DNA of 64,000 nucleotides from Tenodera sinensis (GCA_030765045.1 CM060964.1:150710705-150774704); one strand, 5' to 3'. Shown: positions 44,554 to 55,879, counted from the first letter of the stretch. Notes: a model not told the origin generated them from the letters alone. A program made the numbers and translations.

Positions 44554-44890
44554 GTTGCTGGCAATCTTTTGGTAAATAATTCTTGAATCATTTTAACCTC
44601 TTAGCATGCAGGTGTGGAGCCTGCACTTTTTGTTTTATTGTCTCGTTTGGGCGCTAATGACCCCAGCAGTTTCGCACCCCTAACACCGCTACTGCTACTA
44701 CCGCTGCCGCCGCCGCCGCCGCGTTGCTGGCAATCTATTGGTGACTAATTCTTGAATAATTTTAACCTTTTAGCTTGCAAGTGTGGGGCCTGCACTTTTC
44801 GTTCTCTTGTCTCGTTTGGGCGCTAATGACCCTAGCAGTTATGGGCCCTTAACCCCGCTACTACTGCTGCTGCCGCCGCTGCTCTTGCTC
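44554..44890 (+). repeat. Tandemly duplicated LINE 3' end (169-bp period)
   Basis: gttgctggcaatc starts at 44554 and at 44723. Each copy runs through tgtctcgtttgggcgctaat gacc and ends in (TACTGC/CGC)n. The host LINE therefore ends in two tandem 3' tails. Confidence 0.9.
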
Positions 44891-45067
44891 CTCCTCCTCG
44901 GGAAGTGAAAAAGTGTACATTCTACCGTGCTGAGTAGCATAGTTTCTTTTCTACGCCCGAACTGGTTTAAGCTCTCCACGATTTAAGCGTTGATGGGTGC
45001 CACTTGTTCTAGCAAAAATCGTCTAAGGCTCTTAGCTTGTGCTTTATGCGCTCTCGTTCTGTCACAT
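44891..45067. other. Unannotated flank
   Basis: No recognisable feature between the LINE end and the tandem repeat. Confidence 0.5.
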
Positions 45068-45338
45068 TGGGATTCGTGAGGTTGCCTAATACCATTATAT
45101 ATAAAATATAATGCTTATTTGGCTTACCTAGATCTTACATCCTCTGCCTAAGTTTATATTCCAGCATTCCGTCTTCTGCTGCCTGATAGAAAGCCTCTAA
45201 TGTTTGGATTAACGAGATCACCTAATATAATTATATCCTAGAATAATGCCCTTTTGGCTCACTTTGACCTTGCACTCTCAGTTGAATTTAATTGTTCTAG
45301 TATTTCGTGTTCTGTTGCCTGCTCGAATTCCTCTAGTG
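45068..45338. repeat. Two diverged tandem units of about 135 bp
   Basis: Unit 1 (45068-45201) and unit 2 (45202-45338) share ggatt..cgagrt..cctaata, ataatgc..tttggct and gt.ttctg.tgcctg.t...ctcta. The hAT element 45339-46279 inserted right at the end of unit 2. Confidence 0.7.
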
Positions 45339-46279
45339 CAGCGATCTCCAAGGTTTGCAACAGAGGGGAGGTTTGTGTTTACCTCCTTCCACTATACGCA
45401 GAATTTGCTCCTCTTTAACCTCTAGCTGCGCATTGTGTTGCAGTGGCGCAGTGTACGTTGCGTTTGATTTCCAAGAGCAATTTCAAATCTTATGCGCTAA
45501 ACATCTGTTCATTGGTGACTTCTTTGGTACTTTTTACGTTTAAGAAGTCAGTCAATATTTGGCGACATAGTCGAAGTGCATAGCCTTAGAAGATACACCA
45601 GATGATCATCGATATTCCGATACCAACTTTTGATATAGTTAAATTTGGAGAAACTCTGTTCGCAAATATGTGTAGAACTAATATCGCTCTTACACATACT
45701 CTTCTTGCAAATGCTCATTTCTCTATCTACTAAATTTTAATCGACATAAGCATTTTCAGAAACAATCTTATTACTAATTTTCTTCTAGATGCAAGGAGAA
45801 TATAGGAATACATTAGACCTTAACTGATAGTGAAATGCTTTAAGAGTCGGTTGCTATGCAATGCCTTTGAAAGTTCGTTCTCTTTGTAAGGTCAAGAGAT
45901 AAAAAAATGAATAACATTTTGCTATTTCAAAAAATGTATAAGTATTGGTAATTTCAAACAAATAATAAATATTATATAGGAAATTGTTCACTCAAAAGAA
46001 AAACGAAGAATTTGACATAAACTGTGTGTTTTAACGAGATCCACATTTAGTATGCTTTTATCTGTCTCTTACTGTTCACAATTTATGCAAAAATCATCCA
46101 GAATGAAGAGATCTTCTGAGGACATTCCCAGAAAATTCAACCTATGACTTAGAAACGGCCATGGAATCGCCTGTTCTGTCCGTCACTGGATACTGACTGC
46201 CCCTCCGACTGAAGGAGTGGAGTGGGGATAGCCGCTCATTATGCAAGTGTCTCCAAGGAGAGAAGGTTGGACATCCCTA
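45339..46279. mobile_element. Non-autonomous hAT element (941 bp)
   Basis: The target duplication is ctctagtg at 45331-45338 and ctctagta at 46280-46287 (7 of 8). Ends: left CAGCGATCTCCAAGG, right (reverse complement) TAGGGATGTCCAACC. CAG-G-TCTCCAA ends with an 8-bp duplication are typical of hAT. No transposase frame recognised. Confidence 0.75.
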
Positions 46280-46582
46280 CTCTAGTAACTCTGGCTTTAG
46301 ATTTTCTAAGCAGTTTCCAGTTTTATATGTGCGAAAATGTTCAACCAGGTTGCGCAGTCCACATCATATAGCGTTGTACATTGTTTCGTACTAAGATCCT
46401 CTCAGTTCATCGCCTCCACTAATTATTTCGAGCTTTGTAAATGGTTTCGGTCATTTTCTTTTAGTTATTCCGAAAATGTTTCTGGATGTAGCAACGGTCA
46501 TTCCATCTGTACCTGCGGGCTGCCACTGTTGCCGGGTTGTCTCGTCGTGTTATGATTTGCTATTTTTGAAATTCTTCTTGTA

Positions 46583-48228
46583 CCGGGAGTTCTGAAATTC
46601 ATGTTACAAACTTCTACAGCTAGTAGAGGGAGCCAAGTAGACAATATTTTAAATAGGAACCCATGTCCGGAAACGTACCGTTTCCATGCTACAATCTTTA
46701 CAATGTGTCGGATTTGCCGGTGTTGTTTTGCAACCGGATACACAGTAAAGTGATGTCAGAAGAGTTCCACGTCAAATGAAACAAAACAAAACAATTACAT
46801 TGATCACAATAACACTTGTGTCAACAGTAGGAAAAAACAAATTTGTTTGTCTTCTGCTTCTGATGTGTCCCATACTGTACTGAAACTGCTCACTACAACA
46901 GAGGCTCGGTGTGACGACCACCAACGTCATTGCACACATTATACCGCTGAATCAGGTTCCGGGATACTTGTTCCATCACTCTTGGCGTCCCGCTAATCTC
47001 TTGTGCAGTGGCCATAACGTGTGCGAGCAGTTCTTCCTGGATCTCTACTGGAGTCTTGTGCACCAAACTCTTCATGTGATCCAACAGGAAATAGTCCGAT
47101 GGCATTAAATGCGGCGATTATGGGGGCCATGCATTAGGACCACCCCGGCCATCCATCTTCGTCCAAAGTTTCCGTCAAGATGTTCCCGAACGTTAAATGT
47201 GAAGTGCAGCGGTGCAGCATCGTGCTGAAACCACAGTTCCTGCCTTACATCCAATGGCACGGCATCCAACAACAGGGTCAATACGTTCCGTAGGAAGATC
47301 AAGTACGAAACACCCGTTAACGTGGCAGGAAAAATGTATGGCCCGATCACATGAACATCTACAATACCTCCTCAGACATTGATGAAAAATCTTGTTGGAA
47401 TCCCCTGACATGCGTCGCCTGCGGATTTTCGTCTGCACAGAAATGGCTGTCCCGAGAATTGAGAGTACACTCCCTCAAGAATTGGCATTCATCGGTGAAC
47501 AGAACTCTTAATGGAAATTGGGGCTCATCAATGCACCGTTACAGAAACCATGTGCAGAAGTTAACACGTGCTACAAAATCTCCTGATTGCAACGCTTGTA
47601 CCCTTTGGGGGTGGTAAGGTTGCAGTTGTTGCTCGCGAAGAAGCATCCATACGATGCTGCTAGAAGTATCCATCGCATGCGCAATAGTTCGCGTACTTGT
47701 TGATGGACCCTCTTCAACGTAATGTAGTACAGCTTCTTCAAATTCGGGGTTGCGGTGTCTTCTTGGAGCACCACAGTCCTTCCTATCGACGATGAAGGTA
47801 CCTCGTTCTCGGAGCCGTCGCACAATTCTGCAAAAAGGATATGTGATGGAGTCGTGCGTTGTGTATAACGCTCTTGATACAAGCGACTACCTACTCTTCC
47901 ATTCCCTTCCGCGCCACCTTACACTAACACCATGTCCGTGTATTCTTCAAATGAGCGCTCAACCATGTTTATCGGAGCTGCACAGGCACGTGAATGAGAC
48001 TCCAGGCATGATATCACAGCAGGGGAAACGTCACGTGACATCAGGTGATCGCCTGGCGTCATTTGCTGTCTATCAAGTTGCATAACAAGATCGGCAAATT
48101 CGATACCTTGTAATGGTTGTAGCACGAAGACGGCTCGTTTCCGGACATGGGTTCCTATTTAAAATATTGTCTACTCAGTCCCCTCTACTAGCTCTAGAAG
48201 TTTTTAACATGAATTTCAGAACATCCGG
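46583..48228 (-). mobile_element. Mariner/Tc1-type element with long (about 95-bp) TIRs
   Basis: TA lies at 46581-46582 and 48229-48230. The left end ccgggagttctgaaattcat and the right end (reverse complement) CCGGATGTTCTGAAATTCAT continue as inverted repeats for about 95 bp to ...cccatgtccggaaacg. It encodes one transposase on the minus strand, broken by frameshifts. Size (1.65 kb) and TA target are normal for the superfamily; the TIR is longer than usual for mariner. Confidence 0.9.
46890..48125 (-). pseudogene. Mariner/Tc1-type transposase, frameshifted
   Basis: Starts near 48125. The N-terminal part has YQERYTQRTTPSHILFAEL, then RRLRERGTFIVDRKDCGAPR and ARTIAHAMDTSSSIVWMLLR (helix-turn-helix region) with QLQPYHPQRVQALQSGDFVA. 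The catalytic core is split over frames: the first Asp region near 47440-47520, then a WFQHDAAPLHFTFNVREHLD block with the second Asp near 47200, then LLDHMKSLVHKTPVEIQEEL near 47050 and a stop at 46893. At least three frame changes. The order matches a widespread insect Tc1/mariner-type transposase. Confidence 0.85.
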
Positions 48229-48230
48229 TA

Positions 48231-49071
48231 TATTTGCCATTTAAATGAAAGACATACCGTCGGTGGGTCTTAATTGTATCTACCTGTGAGGTGTAAGGCT
48301 AACTCAACACCTTCGCTGACAACAGGTGTATCTGGCGGGCTATTTCCAAATATTCTACTGAATTCTCCAAAATGTCGTGTAAGTTGCTCACTTATGTTCC
48401 TGGAAGTTTGATTTCTCTGCTTCCAAACCTTTCAATTCTTAAATAATTACCATGGCCCTGTCGACCTGGGAGGATTGCTCGCACTCTTATAGGCCGCTGG
48501 CGTTGACAGTAACGATTATTGTGTTCAGAACCGCGTGTGGCCAAGAGATGGTACTTTTCCCCTTCCGAACCGCTTTAGTGTTGCTTTTCATGATGTCCAA
48601 TGGTTGGCTGGCTGTTATTCTCAGGTACTGCTTTCATTCCATAGTTGCTGCTTACTCCTGTCTTCGTTAGTATTGGAGTTGGTGTCAATTTACTGTGAAT
48701 AAAAAGTCCAGCAGCGATACAGGAAGCTAACCGTGAAAAGAAAATTAGCCAGGTATGGCACCTTAACACTCTACGGCAGGTAATCTGGTTCCTGACTTTC
48801 TTTGTATTTGACTAAGTTTCAGTACCTATGATATTTTGCTAAGATGGTACATGAAAAAGATCCTCACAGAAAGGATACCCATACCTCCACGAAACTGTAA
48901 GGAACAGAGTTGTTTAAGACCAAATTCTGTAAAGGAGGGGTAGCTCGGGGTAGAGGCTTCTCGATAAAGGCTGAAAACATATAAGGCACAGTGTCGGAAT
49001 AACTATGAAATAGCATCTACTATTGCAATTAACTGTTCTTTCACACAATAGCTGTGTGTAGGACAAGGTTT
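48231..49071. other. Unannotated intronic sequence
   Basis: No element ends or coding signals recognised. Confidence 0.5.
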
Positions 49072-49207
49072 GAAAGGGTAGGATGGGACCAAAAACTTCA
49101 ATGCCATAGCCGGGATTTGAACCACGGATCAGCCGGATGGAGACCATAAGATCCATTGTTCAAATCCCGGCTATGGTTTTGAATTTTTCAGTCTCATTCT
49201 ACCCTTT
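49072..49207. repeat. Imperfect palindrome with a tRNA-like B box in each arm
   Basis: Arm 1 (49072-49122: gaaagggtaggatgggacc...atgccatagccgggatttgaac) is complementary to arm 2 (49158-49207: gttcaaatcccggctatgg...cattctacccttt). The loop of about 35 nt contains ggatc/gatcc. Each arm includes an RNA polymerase III B-box-like GGTTCAAATCC, pointing in opposite directions. Confidence 0.85.
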
Positions 49208-49321
49208 AAAGCATCTACCATTGTGGCCTAGAAAATTACTCTATAAGCCATCGGCCCAAGGAACCTAATTTAGCCATTTCAGCAAATGCAGATACCTATC
49301 AGAATTCTACCTGTTCGTGAG

Positions 49322-49638
49322 GCATCGTCCTCCGTGGTCCAGAGGTAACATGCTGTCCTCCGGTTCCAGTTCGTTGGTTCAAAGCCGGCGGATGGTGGTA
49401 GATTTTTTGGGCCTAAGCAGTGCCTACCTTCTGAAAAGAGGTAATACCTATGGATCCAGGTCGTAGATTTATGGCACGTAAAAGAACCTCAAGGTCCATA
49501 AACGCACCTCTGAGTAAAGTTAAGTGATTTTCACGCCTAATAGAATAAGGCGCTGAGAACCATAGCGTCCATAAGTAAAAACTTAGTTTAATTCTGGTCC
49601 TGTGACTCACCAAAATAAATATTAAACGACTTTGACAA
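49322..49638 (+). mobile_element. tRNA-derived SINE, family D
   Basis: The tRNA-like head has an A box in gtggtccagaggtaacatgc and a B box in gttggttcaaagcc. The body includes tatggcacgtaaaagaacct, a motif similar to gcatgtaaaagaactcctgc of family A. The tail contains caaaataaatattaaacgac. No clear target duplication found. Confidence 0.75.
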
Positions 49639-51130
49639 AGGGGTTGACAGCATCAAGGCATCTGGCTGAGAGACTTCATTGAGTGCTGCTGAGAGAGTGT
49701 TACATGCTTGATGGTAGTTTATGTGAATTTCTAATTGATTATTATATTGATTTCTAAAATATCTCATTCTAATGTTAGGAATTAATGCATTGCCCTTATT
49801 TCAGCACTTTGCAACTTGCAAGCTCCTGGTTTATGCCCCAGTGCAGAATGGTCACAAGATTGACTTTAAGTGAATTTTCTGTATGCTGATTGTTAAGGTC
49901 TGTTTTTAGATACTCTGACTTTATTCAGTTTTTCAATCTCTCTTAACTGCGCTAGTGCGACATAGTTCGGTTTCTGTCTTCTCACGTTGGACTAAGTCTT
50001 CAGTGTCAAACCCTCTCTTTTTTCGGGTAGCAGTGGAACGGTTCATTCGCGAGGCAGCCTCCTATTCCTTCCGCCTAATTTGCTGGAAAATCGGACACTG
50101 GAATTCAGTAACAATACGCCGAATACCACTCAGTATACATCTCAAGTCGAAGAATAGCTCGTATTGTCGCTTTACACGCGCTCATTAATTTAGCCATTGA
50201 CTCACTGTCTCGTGAGGAATTTCATTTATATACCATTTAAGTTACAGACTATTTACTGGAGTGGGGAAAGAGGACCCCAGAATTATCTATTCAAGACTCG
50301 AAGACGCTCCGGCGCTTACCTGCGGGAGAATGTCCCGCCCTCTTCGCTGAAACAAATTGTGGGCGAGCACCGAAGGGCACGCTGGGCGGAATTTGCTCAG
50401 TCACATAGCTCACACCTCAAAGCTGGGAATCCCGATCTCCTTCGTGATGTGGCGCAAGCCCATCAAGATGGTTCACCTTCAGCTTTCCCCTGAATTGCCT
50501 TCTGATGCTGTATATCACATTTTATAGGAGTAATTATCTCATATGGGCCGTCCTAGGAAAGTTGAAACTTCCCTGTTCACGTTAAACAATGGGCACGCAA
50601 GGTACCCTACTGATAATCGGCACTTTTCGCCAGACGTTCATAGCGTGCCTCCATCTATTCACTTGGCAACTTCTGGTGCTCTCTGAGGAAACGGTGAATG
50701 CCTTACAGTCTGTCCATTAGCTGCAGGTGAGGGGTTCCGGCTCCTTCAGCTGCTGTGGTGTGAGCGCAGTGTACCTCTATACCCATGGTACTTCTGACGT
50801 TACCAGAAGAAGGCAGGGCCGAACAACTGAGCCCCTCCTGTAAGGGAGTTTTTCGGATTAGGTTGTTTCCTGTCTGGTAGTGGTTCCCGATACTCATGGG
50901 AGATTAAGAACGTCCTCACTCGTCAAGGCGGGATTGGGAGAAGCCCCAGTTTCTTAGGTATTAGCCTGCAGAGCTAGTAGATGGAATGTTAGATATCAGG
51001 CGGCCTCAGCTAGGTTATATGTAGTCTTCCCGGACGGTTTGACGCGCATAAATGGTGTAACCACTTCAGTCCCCTGTGTAATAGCGGGGGGGGGGGGCTT
51101 TTAGGAAACAAGGTATCGACCCTAATGTAA
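49639..51130. other. Unannotated intronic sequence, moderately GC-rich from 50200
   Basis: Open frames such as 50197-50493 resemble nothing I know. The higher GC content from about 50250 to 51250 suggests an unrecognised, decayed element. A poly-G run of 11-12 lies near 51085. Confidence 0.4.
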
Positions 51131-51133
51131 AGA

Positions 51134-51191
51134 CCCCCAGGGAAGGAGGGTACTCGGATGCCTCCTTCCCTGGGGGAGAGCTTCGGCTCTC
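51134..51191. repeat. Two adjacent perfect hairpins, one with a UUCG-type loop
   Basis: The first has arms cccccagggaaggagg (51134-51149) and its exact complement (51161-51176) around an 11-nt loop. The second is gagagc-ttcg-gctctc (51176-51191), sharing one base. Both are perfect, and cUUCGg is an unusually stable RNA tetraloop. Confidence 0.9.
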
Positions 51192-51909
51192 TGGTAGATC
51201 CCACGCGCATTAAGTCTGTCGGTTAGCTCCCCGAATAAACCGTAACTGACAGGTCAGCATCAGGAGGCCTACAGATGTTAGCTCTAGCTGCCGTTTGCAC
51301 GCCATATTGTCCGGTGTCATTCCAGCGGAATCGAGGATGCCCACAAATGTGACAAGTGATATAGATTTAATACTGCAGGAAAATAAGTACCATAGGTGAA
51401 GCGAGTAAAGGTGCAGAAATAAGTGTTGATTCACCAAACATGTGTGCAAGAAGCTCTTTCGATAAATCTTAAATTTTTTACCAACTTATACATCATTAGT
51501 TTATTTCAGTACCATTATAGTTCTGTGAGCTAGGTTCATTTGTTTAGGTATGTACTATTTATTCTGCTCGTCCCTTTTACCATTTTGGATACTTCCAATT
51601 CTTTACGCAACCATTTGCTTTATTAATAAAATTATTTCATTTGAGTGACATAGCCGTAGTTCTTTATCCGCTGTTGCACTGGGCTGCAATACAACGGAAA
51701 ATTAATGTTTATCTTAAGTCCTTTCCTATTAACTACACAGATAAAAATAAATAACACAAAGGAATGAATATAAGTTAAATTTTCAAAAGCTCTTCCTTAC
51801 GATCTGGTGATTGTGGTTTGCGGAAGTGCATATGTAACCCAACAGTATAATTTATTCTACATAGATTTTAGATGATATGTTCAGTGGCTTTCTTTTGTTT
51901 TCAATTTCA
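51192..51909. other. Unannotated intronic sequence before the zinc-finger exon
   Basis: AT-rich, ending in the polypyrimidine tract ttttgttttcaatttcag of the 51911 acceptor. Confidence 0.5.
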
Positions 51910-51910
51910 G

Positions 51911-52000
51911 GTAACCTGCAAATGTGATATCTGTGGCCTAGAGTTTTCGGGACAAATTGTGTTGGAGACACACTTAGCTGGAGCAAAGCATGCCAAAAAG
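51911..52000 (+). CDS. Host gene exon: U1/matrin/JAZ-type C2H2 zinc finger
   Basis: The acceptor caatttcag|GTAACC at 51910/51911 and the donor AAAAAG|gtaaga at 52000/52001 bound a 30-codon exon in phase 0. The peptide contains CDIC, then twelve residues, then HLAGAKH: C-x2-C-x12-H-x5-H. The long His-His spacing and the following KHAKK are characteristic of the zf-met/JAZ/U1-like class, whose members often bind double-stranded RNA or act in splicing (family knowledge). The 5' phase matches the donor phase of exon 302-512, so joining gives ...KKQAVTCKCDIC... without a break. The remaining fingers and both ends of the gene would lie outside the window. I cannot assign a specific gene name. Confidence 0.75.
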
Positions 52001-52927
52001 GTAAGACATTAGTACTGTTACAAGCATTAGCCATCCTAATGAGTCAATTTTTTGAAAGGTGTGCAGGGGGAATTTGAGAGCTATACAGGGTTTTGATAGA
52101 TGATAGCTGAAAGCGTTACAGTCTCTGCAAGTATATTTTTGCAGCAACAAGCAATATCGCCATAGTAGGATGAGCCTGCACCTCGGCGATTCTAGTCATC
52201 TGATCTGCTGTTACAGTCCTCAGCATACTTCCGGTCAGAAAGTTTTAGTAATGTGGCCATCGATACATGCACTTAACTCCACAGAAGAGGTTTTTACTTT
52301 CTTAGTCGATCGAACAAAATGAGAGATAAAGAAAAGGGAGGAGTCATTGAACAGTAGTAACCTGCTTTGTTGCTAACTGCACACATACTCTAATCAGTTT
52401 TTCAGAACGGAGTGTATGATATTTTTAAGTTTGCTATTGACATAACGCTCTGAGCATTGGCACTTTGTAACTAGTTATGAACATGACCATCTTAATATTT
52501 TCTGTCATAATATTAAACAAATCCAGAAAAAAAAAAAGTCTGTGTCACCTCATATGTACAGCATGCCTGTAATTGGTAGTGACTAATGTTATAGCTGATA
52601 CTACAGCAAAAAGGTATTCCGCGCTCACTGTGTATCTTTTTAAAAATATTCTTCCAGCAAACATTCAGCATTTTCATTAAAATAAAAAAGAAACATAAAT
52701 GCACGACATACTCTTTTTCTTTCCTTACAAAATTAATGTGTAGTCTTATTTAGTTTATTAACACTTTTGCCGAAGAAGCGATGACCCCAAATTTTACTTG
52801 ACACACGTTTTCATACTCAAATGAATATTGTTAATCATGATTTTTATATACCAAATTGACACGTAACGCACTTTGGCATCATTGTTAACACAATACAGTT
52901 GTTAATTGAAATATGTTGCATTAATCG
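52001..52927. other. Start of the next host intron
   Basis: Begins gtaaga. No element recognised before the SINE. Confidence 0.5.
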
Positions 52928-52942
52928 TCACTGTGCACAGCA

Positions 52943-53180
52943 GCAGTGTCGGTCTGGGTGGCGCAGTTGGTTAGACGCTGGCCTACTGATCCCAAGGTCG
53001 CGGGTTCAAACCCGGCCCAGGCCGATGGTTTTTAAGTGTGCTTAAAAACGACAGCTCCATGTCAGTAGATTTACTGGCATGTAAAAGAACTCCTGCGGGA
53101 CGAAATTCCGGCACACCGGCGACGCTGATGTGATCCTGGCAATTGACAGCGTCGTTAAACAACAAAATATTTTTTAAATT
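52943..53180 (+). mobile_element. tRNA-derived SINE, family A, full length
   Basis: The target duplication tcactgtgcacagca lies at 52928-52942 and 53181-53195. The head has an A box (gggtggcgcagttggttaga) and a B box (gggttcaaaccc). The body has cagtagatttactggcatgt and gcggcgacgctgatgtgatc-like sequence, ending caattgacagcgtcgttaaa and an A/T tail. It is the most complete copy in the window. Confidence 0.95.
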
Positions 53181-53261
53181 TCACTGTGCACAGCACTGTC
53201 TTCGCGCCACTGCACAAGCTACGCGTACATCATTACGACCTCATTATTGCTTCACGAGTGA

Positions 53262-54410
53262 TCACAGGTAGCATGTAGAAGACTCGAAAGATTCTTGTTG
53301 TTCATCCGTCAGGTTTAATGGAGCATTAGTTTGGTATAAGACACTAATTTTATTTGCTAGAGACATCAGGCATTCCATGGATTTATGGGCGGCGCCAGCT
53401 TCTCGGTAAACATAGGGTTCTGTATGAAGATCAGTTTCCAGAAGTTCAAAAGTCGATGATGGTTTGACATAAACACAAAAGCTCATTAGGGTGTGCTTTT
53501 GATATGGAAAGGTGTAAGAGTTTTCAAGGATAGCAGCACAGGTATGATAAGTAGCGAGTATGCTCTCAAAATCTGCGTCTACATGTGGCAGTTTCAGCAT
53601 CCTTAAAACGTTTTTGAATCTGACAAGAGTTCTCCTTACTAGGCATAACTATCCTAGGGACACCATGCTGTCCACATATTTTTCTATGATTCTCCAATTT
53701 TTCCAAACAGTTTCGTCTATGCAGACTGTCAAAATGACAGAAGCCACGCTTGCATGTATGAATTACACCATTATGTTTAGTTTTTTGATTGCAGACGAGC
53801 TTTTCAAAGGTCTTGATATAGACATAGTGATTTCTACCACTATCATCACTTATCAGCAGCAGATCGCGGTGTTCAGGAAGCTCTTGATGAAGCACCTTTA
53901 TAGGAAAAACATTCTGCTTCTCATCCAAACCGAAAACGTTACCACATATATAATTAAGTTTCTCAACTTTTGGATTTCAATCAAGCTGGTAGTAAACGTA
54001 ACGCAAGTGAAGCTGTACCTTTCTTGAATATCTTTATACTTGCTAATACGCTGCGTGTCCTTTCGAATGAATTTGGCGACTACAGCATAATTGAAGCATT
54101 TCTCATCCTTAAAGTTCTGAGGATTTTTGCAAGCTTTCGTAGCTTCCAAAATGGAGGTAGAGGATGATAGATGCTACCTCGAAGTGCATTGAACTTATTT
54201 ATTCTTAGCTTAAGTCCCTCTACAGCAATCAAAGCTCAGCTGTTCTATCTAACTTGAGATTCCTCCATCTCAGTAGAGAGTTCCTTAAATTTTGCTTCCA
54301 AGGTCTCGTCAATATCGGTTTCTAAAAACACGGGTAGGTTACGTATGCTAAACGTTTTATCAGTAGTCTCTGCAGCAGTATTGACGAAACGACATTCAAC
54401 AAGGATGACA
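53262..54410 (-). pseudogene. Maverick/Polinton-type DNA polymerase B, N-terminal relic
   Basis: Minus-strand blocks in order: ECRFVNTAAETTDKTFSIRN near 54385; GLKLRINKFNALRGSIYHPL near 54200; KACKNPQNFKDEKCFNYAVV near 54130; SLIEIQKLRNLIIYVV near 53980; LLLISDDSGRNHYVYIKTFE and CKRGFCHFDSLHRRNCLEKL, a C2H2-like knuckle, near 53750-53850; PYQKHTLMSFCVYVKP near 53475. This order is the N-terminal and start of the exonuclease region of the protein-primed polymerase found in Maverick/Polinton elements and related adintovirus-like genomes. The catalytic polymerase domain is missing. Several stops and frame changes. No integrase, capsid or ATPase gene is nearby. Confidence 0.75.
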
Positions 54411-54432
54411 ACAGACAATTAGTCATGGACTA

Positions 54433-54853
54433 CACCCACCCACCCATCCATCCATTCATCCATTCATCCATCCATCCATCCATCCATCCATCCATCCATC
54501 CATCCATCCATCCATCCATCCATCCATCCATCCATCCATCCATCCATCCATCCATCCATCCATCCATCCATCCATCCATCCATCCATCCATCCATCCCTC
54601 CAACCCTCCCTCCCTCCATCGATCCATCCATCCATCCATCCATCCTTCCATCCATCCATCCATCCATCCATCCATCCATCCATCCATCCATCCATCCATC
54701 CATCCATCCATCCATCCATCCATCCATCCATCCATCCATCCATCCATCCATCCATCCATCCATCCCTCCATCCCTCCATCCCTCCATCCCTCCATCCCTC
54801 CATCCCTCCCTCCCTCCATCCATCCATCCATCCATCCATCCATCCTTCCAGCC
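54433..54853. repeat. (CATC)n microsatellite, about 420 bp
   Basis: CATC units with CCTC variants at about 54595-54620 and 54765-54820. Frames of the type IHPSIHPS or MDGWMDGW are artefacts. Confidence 0.97.
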
Positions 54854-55311
54854 ATCCACCCTGAATCGTTCTGAAATAGGCAGATTATACCGGACTTAGT
54901 GACCTAAAATATACACAAAGGAGCTCAAAAATACTCTGAAATTTTGGTCCCTATATAACATCAAAGTTTCATGAAATGTACCTAACGCCTTAAGCCAATT
55001 TATCGGTGAAAACTAAAAAATCCACGGTTTTCTTCTGATTGCTTTGAATTGTTTCCACACACTCGGAATCTAAAATAAATGGTATACACAAAATTTCAAT
55101 GTCATATGTCAAAACATTTTTAAATTATTAATATATTTATTAGTAATAAATCTCTTCTTGATATGCTCATATGAAATGACCTTTGGGCCCTACAGTTTGT
55201 TGTATCCCTCCTAAATTGTTAATTTCAGTTCAGTATACAAGTATAAAGAAATTTTCATACCAAAATTGCTTGGATCTAATTAGTTTAAAAGAAAAAAAAA
55301 TGCTTGTATAC
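54854..55311. other. Unannotated intronic sequence
   Basis: AT-rich, no feature. Ends with atac, the left copy of the provirus target duplication. Confidence 0.5.
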
Positions 55312-55879
55312 TGTTGTATCCTTCTCGCACCTGGCACCTGCCAGTAGGTGAGGTGAGATGGGATTGTCTGGTTGAGTGCCGAGCGGGTGCAAATAGGTGA
55401 GGTTTCCTGGATATTCCATTCGAAATCACACAACTAGTGGTGTTAACGGATTTATTTACATACAGTGCGGAACAAGCTTAAAGGAATATGGGTAGAGGAT
55501 ACACCATCCGATGTGGACTCGTTGACAATGGCGGGTGACTTGGTGACTAAGGTTTATATATTGTTCCACAATATTCTATGGGTAAGCACACTATTCCTAA
55601 TAACCATAAGAAACTGTTTATGTGACAAGCGTCTGGGGAATGTTTCCACCCTTCCTCGTTATGTCTCCCTCGGGGTTAAAAGTCAACTTCCAGACAGTCA
55701 CATATATCAGTGTCAAAGGGCAACTGTTTCTTTCCAAGTTCTTCTTCAAAATGCTTCTACTTAAAACCTATTTCTCACATATTATATTTCCATTGACAAT
55801 CTCATTGCACACTACTATTCTAATTATTGATACTACTATCTAAGCATAATTCATACTATTATGCTACCCTACTATAACA
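55312..55879 (-). repeat. 3' LTR of provirus
   Basis: 568 bp. It lacks about a dozen bases near 55537 that the other LTR has (there: gggtcaaaagacatcacttc). Confidence 0.95.

Larger units (their letters stand above)
38640..44890 (+). mobile_element. I-type LINE with RNase H, heavily decayed and nested
   Basis: The order is gag-like (about 39259-40393), endonuclease and reverse transcriptase (about 40680-42920), RNase H (about 43240-44316) and a 3' UTR with two tandem tails (44554-44890). An RNase H after the reverse transcriptase places it in the I/R1 group. A SINE (40422-40665) and another LINE tail (43389-43790) are inserted. The 5' limit is uncertain; possible leader sequence begins around 38640. 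Many stops and frameshifts. Confidence 0.75.

Noticed and set aside
52953..53025. A functional tRNA gene
   Set aside because: The A and B boxes belong to a SINE head: it continues into a body found in two other copies and has its own target duplication. The same applies to 6800-6875, 37040, 40590-40665 and 49327.
54425..54874. IHPS / MDGW repeat proteins
   Set aside because: (CATC)n microsatellite translated in both directions.
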